A stretch of 31,898 nt of DNA from an uncultured Oscillospiraceae bacterium (GTDB lineage Bacteria > Bacillota > Clostridia > Oscillospirales > Acutalibacteraceae), in assembly GCA_900542375.1 (NCBI GenBank), contig UQNI01000013.1:1-31898 (forward strand), read 5' to 3'. How positions within the stretch are numbered: position 1 is the first letter of the stretch; the number at the start of each line of letters is the position of its first letter. The notes under the pieces were generated by a model that did no database searches, was not told the DNA's origin, and worked only from the letters and a program-made list of their open reading frames with translations. Shown here one piece after another: positions 15,305 through 22,401 of the stretch. Both the position numbers and the translations under genes were made by a program.

Positions 15305-16660
15305 TTATGCCATAGCAGCTTTCATCATAATGGCACATTCCAATCGTTTTTTCTCTAAATCACATGAAAGCTTATGCGATTTTAAGATATTGCCTTCATA
15401 TTGCCAGCTGTTGGCTGCACAACCACCGCTACAGTAGAATTTTGCCCAACAGTCTTTGCAATCCTCTTTGCTATACACGTTGGTAAGCGCAAATTCCTGC
15501 TTCATGGGAATATCAAAGGTATCCTCCATAATATTGCCCATTTTCCATTTTTCTTCCCCAACAAATTGGTGGCATGGATAAATGTCTCCTTCCGGTGTCA
15601 CACAAACATACTCATTGCCGCAGCCACAGCCGCGCAAACGTTTAATGGCACACGGACCTTGGTTCAAATCTATCATGAAGTGGAAAAAGTTAAACCCTTT
15701 TCCTTTCTTTTTGCGGTCTATCAAAATATTTGCCAAATTCTCATATTCGGCAAATGCTGCCGGCAAATCTTCTTCCTGCAAAGAGTATGGAAGTTTAGGG
15801 TCAGACACCACAGGTTCTACCGATACTTGGTCAAAACCAAGCTCCGCCATATGAACCGCATCTTTTGCAAAGTCCAAATTATGCTTGGTAAACGTACCTC
15901 TCACATAATAATCCTTGTCCCCTCTGGTTGCAATCAGCTTTTTGTATTTTGGTACAATCGCATCGTAGCAGCCGCTTCCGTCTGCATGTACACGCAGCAT
16001 ATCATTAATTTCTTTTCTTCCGTCCAATGACAGAACAACATTATACATTTCTTTATTCAAATACTCAATGACATCGTCTGTCAACAGTAAGCCGTTGGTT
16101 GTCATGGTAAAGCGGAATTTTTTATTGTGTTTTTCTTCTTGACTTCTTGCATATTCCACAATTTGTTTTACCACTTTGAAATTCATCAGCGGTTCACCGC
16201 CAAAGAAATCCAGTTCCAAATTGCGTCTTCCTTTGGAATGTTCAATTAAAAAGTCGATTGCTTTTTTTCCAACTTCCAAAGGCATCAATTTTCTGCCGCA
16301 GCCAAAGTCACCCTTTGCGGCAAAGCAATATTCACAGCGCAAATTACAGTCATGAGCTACATTCAAACACATGGATTTTACCGGCGCTTCTTTCAGCATT
16401 GCGGAAAAATTGTGATAGCCGTCCTCCGAATAGAGCTGGCCGTTTTCATACAGCTCCTTTAGTTCATCGTAAGCCTCGGTTAAAGTCGCTTCATCATATT
16501 TTTTGCGCAGGTCATCCATCATCTGTTTGGGAGCCTGCTGCGGTACTTCATCCTCTAAATAATCCAACATATCGTATGGCGCATCATCAAATACATGTAC
16601 TGCACCGCTGTTGGTATCCAATACAATATGAAAACCGTTTAACGTATATTTATGTATCAT
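15305..16660 (-). CDS. scfB: SCIFF peptide maturase, radical SAM/SPASM thioether-forming enzyme
   Basis: This 451-residue radical SAM enzyme is the partner of the SCIFF peptide encoded just upstream. It is known to form Cys-to-Thr thioether (sactionine-type) cross-links. The N-terminal part (about 1-90) resembles the RRE/PqqD-like peptide-binding region. The radical SAM cluster motif CNLRCEYC (Cys105, Cys109, Cys112) is followed by DFFGGEPLMNF and MTTNGLLL. The C-terminal SPASM region holds many cysteines (GCGCGNEYVC, YPCHQF, CKDCWAKFYCSGGC) for auxiliary iron-sulfur clusters. The ATG follows GGAG. A strong hairpin separates it from scfA. It is full length with all expected cysteines visible. 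Confidence 0.96.
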   Translation of the reverse strand: MIHKYTLNGFHIVLDTNSGAVHVFDDAPYDMLDYLEDEVPQQAPKQMMDDLRKKYDEATLTEAYDELKELYENGQLYSEDGYHNFSAMLKEAPVKSMCLNVAHDCNLRCEYCFAAKGDFGCGRKLMPLEVGKKAIDFLIEHSKGRRNLELDFFGGEPLMNFKVVKQIVEYARSQEEKHNKKFRFTMTTNGLLLTDDVIEYLNKEMYNVVLSLDGRKEINDMLRVHADGSGCYDAIVPKYKKLIATRGDKDYYVRGTFTKHNLDFAKDAVHMAELGFDQVSVEPVVSDPKLPYSLQEEDLPAAFAEYENLANILIDRKKKGKGFNFFHFMIDLNQGPCAIKRLRGCGCGNEYVCVTPEGDIYPCHQFVGEEKWKMGNIMEDTFDIPMKQEFALTNVYSKEDCKDCWAKFYCSGGCAANSWQYEGNILKSHKLSCDLEKKRLECAIMMKAAMA

Positions 16661-16681
16661 TTTTCTTTCTCCAATTATTGC

Positions 16682-16714
16682 AAAAATTTCAGGGACAGCA
16701 CGCTGTCCCTGAAA
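16682..16714 (-). terminator. Attenuator-like hairpin between scfA and scfB
   Basis: TTTCAGGGACAG (16687-16698) and its exact complement (16703-16714) form a perfect 12-bp stem with a 4-nt loop. On the - strand it is followed by TTTTT (A residues 16682-16686). It lies 16 bp past the scfA stop codon and 22 bp before the scfB start, so it should stop or stall most transcripts after scfA. Confidence 0.82.
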
Positions 16715-16730
16715 AGTGATTTCGATTCAA

Positions 16731-16880
16731 TTATTGATTGTTCTCGTTCTCACATTTTTGGTTAGCAACTGTGCAAGATGTTTTGCAAGCAGATTGACAA
16801 GATGCTTGACATTCGCCACAGCCGCCTTTCACAGCGCTTTGCTTTAAATTTGCTTGGTTTAAAGTCTTGATTTGTTTCAT
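16731..16880 (-). CDS. scfA: SCIFF peptide precursor (six cysteines in forty-five residues)
   Basis: This 49-residue ribosomally made peptide is the substrate of ScfB. The leader part (MKQIKTLNQANLKQSAVKGG) is followed by a core with six cysteines at residues 21, 24, 28, 32, 36 and 43, including GGCGECQASCQSACKTSC, the hallmark of the SCIFF family, which is nearly universal in Clostridia. The biological role is still unknown; the conserved position near tgt and yajC suggests a general cellular role and not a bacteriocin. AAAGGAG lies 10 bp upstream of the ATG at 16878-16880. The peptide ends in a polar tail (CENENNQ). Confidence 0.96.
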   Translation of the reverse strand: MKQIKTLNQANLKQSAVKGGCGECQASCQSACKTSCTVANQKCENENNQ

Positions 16881-16911
16881 TGATAAACATCTCCTTTTTT
16901 ACACTGACTGA

Positions 16912-16917
16912 ATTATA
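16912..16917 (-). promoter_or_regulatory. TATAAT -10 box upstream of scfA
   Basis: A perfect TATAAT on the - strand lies 31 bp upstream of the scfA start, in the 64-bp gap after the TIGR04086 gene. No good -35 box is seen at 16-18 bp, so this promoter is tentative. Confidence 0.4.
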
Positions 16918-16944
16918 TCATAATAAAACGAAAAATGAAAGATG

Positions 16945-17355
16945 TTATTTTACTTTTTTACGTTTGTTTACCGCAAGCACACCGCCAAACGCACCGCCAA
17001 TCATCATCAGAAGAAACCTCATTGCAGTGGAAACGGTAAATACATTTCCTCCTGTGGAAAAGGCGGAAATCAATACACAAGCAAACAAAATCAATCCGCT
17101 GAATAATCCCATAATCAAACCTTTACTGTGGCATAGTTTTGCAGACAAAAATCCCGCAAACATAGCGCTTAATGCCGAAATACCAATACTTACTGCCTGA
17201 ATTGCCTGTGTAGGAATTGTTTTCACCAAAACAAACACAAACGCACAAATGGCCAATAACGCCGCACATAGGAACAAACCTGCAATACAGCCGATGACTA
17301 AATATTTTAAACACTTGGCAAATGTGCTGTCCGATGTTTCTCTGCTTTTTTTCAT
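16945..17355 (-). CDS. TIGR04086-type membrane protein
   Basis: This 136-residue protein has four hydrophobic segments (about 17-46, 50-73, 79-97 and 105-127) rich in Gly and Ala, a short basic N-terminus (MKKSRETSD) and a basic C-terminus (NKRKKVK). It matches the TIGR04086 family of small membrane proteins found between yajC and the SCIFF genes in Clostridia. Function is unknown; the conserved linkage suggests a tie to the SCIFF system or to protein export. GGGGGA precedes the ATG by about 9 bp. Confidence 0.8.
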   Translation of the reverse strand: MKKSRETSDSTFAKCLKYLVIGCIAGLFLCAALLAICAFVFVLVKTIPTQAIQAVSIGISALSAMFAGFLSAKLCHSKGLIMGLFSGLILFACVLISAFSTGGNVFTVSTAMRFLLMMIGGAFGGVLAVNKRKKVK

Positions 17356-17438
17356 ATAAAAAAATCCCCCTCACCAATACCTCATACCTAAAGGTATTCA
17401 TACGAAGGAGATTTTATGATGTACAAAAAAGGAAAAGA

Positions 17439-17873
17439 TTATTTTTCTTCTTTTGTTTCTGGTTTGGTTTCTTCTTTTTTGCGACCGAACAAACCTTTTT
17501 TCTCTGCAGGTTTATTCTCGGAAGATTCGGTAGCTGCCTGCTGTACACGATCAAGAGGTGTCTCTACAGAACTGATTGCCCAACGTTTTAAACGCAGTCT
17601 TTGGCGGTCAGTACCTGTCTCAATAATAATGGTATCACTTTCATCTTTTACAGCTACAATACGGCCTACAATACCACCAATGGTTGTAATTTCATCACCT
17701 ATTTTCGCATTTTTGCGGTTTGCTTCCTCTTTTTTCTTCTTTTTAGAGTTTGGACGGAATAATAGAAAATACGCACCGAGAATAATCACTGCGTAAATGA
17801 TAATCATAATCCACCAACTATTATTACCGCCGCCGGATTCAGCGGCAGCTTCTAAAGCCCAAATATTATCCAT
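17439..17873 (-). CDS. yajC: Preprotein translocase subunit YajC
   Basis: YajC is the small membrane partner of the SecDF complex at the Sec translocon. The 144-residue protein has one membrane segment (residues 20-39), followed by FRPNSKKKKKEE and the family core KIGDEITTIGGIVGRIVAV with an SH3-like beta region. The C-terminal 40 residues are charged and low complexity and include a GLFGRKKEE segment, making it longer than E. coli YajC (110 aa). GGAGGTG lies 8-10 bp before the ATG. It has its own strong promoter in the short gap after tgt, so expression need not depend on tgt. Confidence 0.93.
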   Translation of the reverse strand: MDNIWALEAAAESGGGNNSWWIMIIIYAVIILGAYFLLFRPNSKKKKKEEANRKNAKIGDEITTIGGIVGRIVAVKDESDTIIIETGTDRQRLRLKRWAISSVETPLDRVQQAATESSENKPAEKKGLFGRKKEETKPETKEEK

Positions 17874-17903
17874 TTATTTTACACCTCCATGTTGTCGATG
17901 TTT

Positions 17904-17932
17904 ATTATAACAATATTTTCATACGGTTGCAA
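17904..17932 (-). promoter_or_regulatory. yajC: Sigma-A promoter of yajC
   Basis: TTGCAA (17927-17932) and a perfect TATAAT (17904-17909) are 17 bp apart on the - strand in the gap between tgt and yajC. Confidence 0.75.
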
Positions 17933-17947
17933 GCATAAAATGTAGAA

Positions 17948-19087
17948 TTATATTCTTCTGGATACTTTATGTATCGTTTCACTGTAAAAGGCCTGAAAAC
18001 TGCCTGAATCCAAGGCTGTTCTTATCTTTTCCATAAAAGAATTATAGAAATATAAATTATGCATGACAGCCAAACGCATCCCGAGCATTTCTTTGCTTTT
18101 TAACAGATGATGCACATACGCACGTGTATGATGTGTGCAAACAGGACAATCACAAGTTTCATCAATCGGATTTTCGTCCAACTCGTATTTTGCATTCATC
18201 AGATTACGGCAGCCTTCCATAGTAAATGCATGTCCGTGACGGGCATTACGGGTTGGCATAACACAGTCAAAGATATCAATGCCTCGAGAGACTGCCTCCA
18301 AAATATTGGCAGGTGTACCCACTCCCATCAAATAACGTGGTTTGCAAGCCGGCATTTCCGGTTCTACCGCTTCTATAATTCGATACATTTCTTCTGCCGT
18401 TTCTCCTACCGCCAAACCGCCGATTGCATAACCGTCCAAATCCAGCTCTCGAATATCACACATATGCTGTTTTCTCAAATCTTCATAGGTGCTTCCTTGG
18501 TTAATGCCCCACAGCCATTGTTCTCGATTAATGGTATCCGCTTTGGCATTGAGGCGTTCCAATTCTTCCTTACAGCGATATAGCCAGCGCAATGTTCTGG
18601 CGCAGGATTGCTTTACATACTCATACGCAGCCGGATTTTCAATACACTCATCAAAAGCCATTGCAATGGTAGAGCCCAAATGAGACTGAATGCGCATGCT
18701 TTCTTCCGGACCCATAAAAATTTTTCGTCCGTCTATATGAGAAGCAAAGGTTACCCCTTCTTCTTTAATATTTCTCAGTTTTGCCAAAGAGAACACTTGA
18801 AAGCCGCCGCTGTCAGTTAAAATTGGACCTTGCCAGTTTGTAAACTTGTGCAATCCTCCCAATTGTTTGACAATCTCATCTCCTGGCCTTAAATGCAGGT
18901 GATACGTATTGCACAGCTGAACCTGACACTTTAGGTCTTTTAAATCCAAAGCAGAAACCGCACCCTTAATTGCACCGCAAGTAGCCACATTCATAAAGGC
19001 GGGTGTTTGCACCACTCCATGGGGAGTATGAATTTCACCTCTTCTGGCCTTTCCTTCTGTATTTATAATACGAATACGTTCCTTCAT
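17948..19087 (-). CDS. tgt: Queuine/preQ1 tRNA-guanine transglycosylase
   Basis: Tgt exchanges guanine at position 34 of GUN-anticodon tRNAs for preQ1 in queuosine synthesis. The 379-residue protein shows LTDSGGFQVFSL (active-site Asp near residue 91), IAMAFDEC near 140, IGGLAVGE, VMPTRNARHG (the catalytic Asp lies in IFDCVMPTR) and the zinc site CDCPVC followed by a His about 25 residues later. Length and motifs are typical of the bacterial enzyme. The ATG follows AGAAAGGA at about 11 bp. The promoter is at 19143-19171. The tgt-yajC arrangement is widely conserved. Confidence 0.96.
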   Translation of the reverse strand: MKERIRIINTEGKARRGEIHTPHGVVQTPAFMNVATCGAIKGAVSALDLKDLKCQVQLCNTYHLHLRPGDEIVKQLGGLHKFTNWQGPILTDSGGFQVFSLAKLRNIKEEGVTFASHIDGRKIFMGPEESMRIQSHLGSTIAMAFDECIENPAAYEYVKQSCARTLRWLYRCKEELERLNAKADTINREQWLWGINQGSTYEDLRKQHMCDIRELDLDGYAIGGLAVGETAEEMYRIIEAVEPEMPACKPRYLMGVGTPANILEAVSRGIDIFDCVMPTRNARHGHAFTMEGCRNLMNAKYELDENPIDETCDCPVCTHHTRAYVHHLLKSKEMLGMRLAVMHNLYFYNSFMEKIRTALDSGSFQAFYSETIHKVSRRI

Positions 19088-19142
19088 AAATCGTAAATCC
19101 TTTCTACATCCGTCTTCTATGCAGCAATTTCTTTAAGATGTT

Positions 19143-19171
19143 ATTATAAAATACATTCAGAAAGAAAGCAA
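19143..19171 (-). promoter_or_regulatory. tgt: Sigma-A promoter of tgt
   Basis: TTGCTT (19166-19171) and a perfect TATAAT (19143-19148) are 17 bp apart on the - strand, 55 bp upstream of the tgt start codon. Confidence 0.65.
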
Positions 19172-19336
19172 TCTTTGTTTCATACAAAATTTATCGACTG
19201 TACAATTGATTGCCGATACCGTATCTATCCAGAATGAAGTATCATTACTGCAAACATTTTGTAAATAATTTAAGAATACATGACAAGCTGTGACGCATAT
19301 GGTTTAAAACACACGGATGATTGAGGTGGTGAGAAG

Positions 19337-20146
19337 ATGTTTATTGTATTAAAAAAGAAAATCATTATTGCAGTTGCGGCCTGTATTTTAACCATTATTG
19401 CAATTCCTGTAGCAATCCATTATACGAATAACGCTGCAGAAGCAGTACAGGCGTCAACATCGGCCAACACAAACTGGGGACTTAGTTTTCCAAAAGACGG
19501 CGGAACTCCTACAGGAAATGCATCTTCCGAGTTTTTGCAACAATACAACTCTTTTTATGTAGGAGATACATCAAAAAAAGAAGTATATATTACATTTGAT
19601 GCAGGTTATGAAAACGGATATACTCCGGCAATTTTGGACACTTTAAAAAAGCATAATGTAAAAGCAACTTTCTTTGTAGTGGGCAATTACATAGAAACCA
19701 GTCCTGATTTGATTAATCGTATGGTGGAGGAAGGACACATTGTAGGAAACCATACGTACCACCACCCTGATATGTCAAAAATATCGGACATTACCTCGTT
19801 TCAAAAAGAGTTGGAGGATTTAGAGGCATTATATCAACAGACAACGGGACAAGAGATGCAAAAACTCTATCGTCCTCCCCAAGGAAAATTCAGTGAAAGC
19901 AATTTAAAGCAGGCCAGTGAATTGGGATATAAAACTGTGTTTTGGAGCCTGGCCTATGTAGATTGGTACGTAGATAACCAACCAACCCGAGAAGAAGCAC
20001 TCGAAAAATTATTGCCGAGGGTTCACCCGGGAGCCGTTATTTTACTGCACAGTACTTCTAAAACAAATGCTGAAATTTTAGATGAATTCTTGACTACTTT
20101 AGAGGAGCAAGGGTACACATTTGGAACATTAAACGATATTGTATAA
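19337..20146 (+). CDS. pdaA: Polysaccharide deacetylase, PdaA-type (spore-cortex muramic delta-lactam)
   Basis: This 269-residue NodB-fold deacetylase has an N-terminal signal anchor (about residues 7-29). The PdaA hallmark TFDAGYENGYTP (Asp88) replaces the TFDDG of general chitin deacetylases. The zinc motif GNHTYHH supplies His139 and His143, RPPQGKFSE is near 179, and HPGAVILLHSTS is near the end. PdaA removes the acetyl group from muramic acid during formation of muramic delta-lactam in spore cortex, so this gene supports a sporulating host. The ATG follows GAGGTGGTGAG. It is a single-gene unit ended by a strong terminator, and convergent with the CRISPR array. Confidence 0.9.
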   Translation: MFIVLKKKIIIAVAACILTIIAIPVAIHYTNNAAEAVQASTSANTNWGLSFPKDGGTPTGNASSEFLQQYNSFYVGDTSKKEVYITFDAGYENGYTPAILDTLKKHNVKATFFVVGNYIETSPDLINRMVEEGHIVGNHTYHHPDMSKISDITSFQKELEDLEALYQQTTGQEMQKLYRPPQGKFSESNLKQASELGYKTVFWSLAYVDWYVDNQPTREEALEKLLPRVHPGAVILLHSTSKTNAEILDEFLTTLEEQGYTFGTLNDIV

Positions 20147-20176
20147 TCTAACTCTCATATCGGGATATAAAAGCAA

Positions 20177-20216
20177 ATAGACGGATATCTATGAAGATAT
20201 CCGTCTATCTATTTTT
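20177..20216 (+). terminator. Terminator of pdaA
   Basis: ATAGACGGATATCT (20177-20190) pairs perfectly with 20195-20208 around the loop ATGA, followed by CTATTTTT. The 14-bp stem is one of the strongest in the window and also sits just beyond the far end of the CRISPR region. Confidence 0.88.
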
Positions 20217-20268
20217 CGGCCATCTCATCAATCAAAATGCCACATAACCTATATAACCGCCACCGTAA

Positions 20269-21016
20269 GGAACACCTCTGCACCTGCAGAGAAACGATGA
20301 CCTGACCACCCGGGACCAGAGTATGATAGGATGACCCCTGCAAATACAGGGAAAACTTACCAGCTCCAATACGGTTCACCACCCTCAGGAGCACCCTTGC
20401 CATTGCAAGGATACAGCTCTTTTGTCAATATGCAGCGAAAGAGGAGCAATCACCAACCAACAAAAAGCCATAAGCTTTTCCAAATTGGGTATCTGTCCCA
20501 TTGGAACATCCCTGCGCCTGCAAAAAATTTCTTTCTGTATGACAATGCACTTAAAAACAAGAAATTTTTACGCTGCAGGGAAATAGACAAAAAATCATAC
20601 TATAAACAGAATATAGAATCATCTTTGATTGATATATACCTCTGAAAATGAGTAAAATCTTGACATGAATGAAAAATACTCCGACATTTTTTAGAAAAAA
20701 CAACCTAGACAGATCTTTTACCACTATACAAGGAATACCCCTACATCAGCAGGGAAACCCAATCAGGACAACTCCTTTACCATAACACAAGGAACACCCC
20801 CTCAATGAGAGGAAAGCAGTATCATACCGATCCTCTGACCCTGATATAAAATTTATCCCTGCATTACGGAAAACCTGATTACGATGTTGATGCCTAGATA
20901 GCATTAATTACACCATTCAGATATATCTTGGAACAAAAACCCCATTTTCTGGAAAAATCTAATTGATTTATGGGAATGCCATAAGCAAGGCTCACCCCTG
21001 TTATTCCGGGAACTTG
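20269..21016 (-). repeat. Degenerate CRISPR repeats (fossil, leader-distal block)
   Basis: Diverged copies of the I-E repeat continue beyond the intact array at roughly 60-bp spacing. The clearest are at 20269-20296, 20329-20356, 20388-20415, 20503-20530, 20732-20759, 20791-20818 and 20989-21016 (about 16-22 of 28 positions match). Weaker traces lie near 20443, 20558, 20848 and 20930, and very weak ones near 20633 and 20672. One interval (about 20849 to 20930) is about 20 bp too long. Several copies keep a hairpin by paired changes: CTCTGC-ACCT-GCAGAG at 20269 and CCTTGC-CATT-GCAAGG at 20388. Five copies share a T-A pair where the intact repeats have C-G. Confidence 0.85.
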
Positions 21017-21048
21017 CACGGTCGATGACGTAAATTTCGTCAGTGGGA

Positions 21049-22358
21049 GGATCACCCCCGCACCTGCGGGGAAAACACGATTTCTATATACCAACACCCG
21101 TTATAATCAGGATCACCCCCGCACCTGCGGGGAAAACTTTCTTCGGGCCACCATCTGCCGGTTTCCATATAGGATCACCCCCGCACCTGCGGGGAAAACT
21201 CTTCCATTTTCTCTAGCTTCGTTCTCGCTTCGGGATCACCCCCGCACCTGCGGGGAAAACATTATCGCCCTGAAAAAGAGGATATACCAGCCGGGATCAC
21301 CCCCGCACCTGCGGGGAAAACAAAAGGGTGCGCGATTATCTGCAAAGATAATGAGGATCACCCCCGCACCTGCGGGGAAAACTTTGGCAAAAGGCAGTGA
21401 AATCAAAAGACCTCGGGATCACCCCCGCACCTGCGGGGAAAACTTGCTGTAAAATAGTCACTTTTCTCTAAAGAGAGGATCACCCCCGCACCTGCGGGGA
21501 AAACTCCTGACAAAGCTATTGAAAGCTTTACAAGACAGGATCACCCCCGCACCTGCGGGGAAAACCATAATTAGGGTCTAAAAAAGTATTATCATCAAGG
21601 ATCACCCCCGCACCTGCGGGGAAAACGACCGAGAAAGGGTGAGTGGTATGCAGATGATAGGATCACCCCCGCACCTGCGGGGAAAACTATGAGTGTAAAA
21701 GCTGCCCGCTACAGGAGGCAGGATCACCCCCGCACCTGCGGGGAAAACCGCAATCATACATAATTTGAAATGCTCTAATCAGGATCACCCCCGCACCTGC
21801 GGGGAAAACTGGAGAGCTGGAGCTTTCCAAAGTATTAAAGACGGATCACCCCCGCACCTGCGGGGAAAACATCTTCATGTATCGCTGCCCATGCTTGCAC
21901 AAGGGATCACCCCCGCACCTGCGGGGAAAACCTTTGTATCGTTTGGTCGTGATAATCATTGCCAGGATCACCCCCGCACCTGCGGGGAAAACCCATGCGC
22001 CTGTGTACGTACTCGATAGTATGCGGGATCACCCCCGCACCTGCGGGGAAAACTCCATGAGGAGCCGCGCAAAATCGACCCCTCCGGGATCACCCCCGCA
22101 CCTGCGGGGAAAACCTCTTCTTTCTTTACTTTTTTCAAGCATTTTAAGGATCACCCCCGCACCTGCGGGGAAAACCAAACAGTGGATATTACACAGATTA
22201 AAGCACAGGGATCACCCCCGCACCTGCGGGGAAAACCTCCACGGTGAAATTGTCGAAATTGTCGCTCAGGGATCACCCCCGCACCTGCGGGGAAAACTGG
22301 ATATTCCAAATGATAATGAATAAAATTTGAGGATCACCCCCGCACCTGCGGGGAAAAC
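21049..22358 (-). CRISPR. Type I-E CRISPR array, 22 identical repeats and 21 spacers
   Basis: Twenty-two identical 28-bp repeats begin at 21049, 21110, 21172, 21233 and so on every 61 bp, the last at 22331-22358. On the + strand each begins GGATCACC, contains the hairpin CCCCGC-ACCT-GCGGGG and ends GAAAAC. Spacers are 33 bp, except 34 bp at 21138-21171. I assign transcription to the - strand, the same as cas. The cas2 gene and leader lie at the right end, degeneration lies at the left end, and the - strand repeat ends in GTGATCC, which matches the crRNA 5' handle I recall for Gram-positive type I-E systems. Newest spacers should therefore be at the right. Confidence 0.96.
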
Positions 22359-22401
22359 ACTAAAAAATGACGTAGATACGTTATGATGTTCACAACACAC
22401 G
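22359..22401 (-). promoter_or_regulatory. Short CRISPR leader
   Basis: Only 43 bp of AT-rich DNA separate the first repeat from the cas2 stop codon. It contains the inverted repeat ACGTA-GA-TACGT (22370-22381), 11 bp from the repeat. No clear promoter fits here; a weak TTGTTA-15-TATAAA pair lies inside the 3' end of cas2 (22421-22447), so array transcription may start within cas2 or read through from the cas operon. Confidence 0.6.

Noticed and set aside
15401..16030. 209-aa + strand frame opposite scfB
   Set aside because: Antisense shadow of the SCIFF maturase; no plausible start context.
17416..17796. + strand frame opposite yajC with a good GAAGGAG site before ATG
   Set aside because: It lies antisense to the clear yajC gene, and its composition is typical of a shadow frame (Phe/Ser-rich). 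The site is probably chance.
21765..22323. Overlapping + strand frames with repeated peptides such as DHPRTCGEN and SPPHLRGK
   Set aside because: They are translations of the CRISPR repeats, whose 61-bp period keeps frames open; no ribosome binding site or domain.
21049..22358. Array transcription on the + strand
   Set aside because: The near-palindromic repeat makes both plausible at first sight, but cas2 and the leader lie on the right, decay lies on the left, and the - strand repeat end (GTGATCC) fits known I-E handles better.
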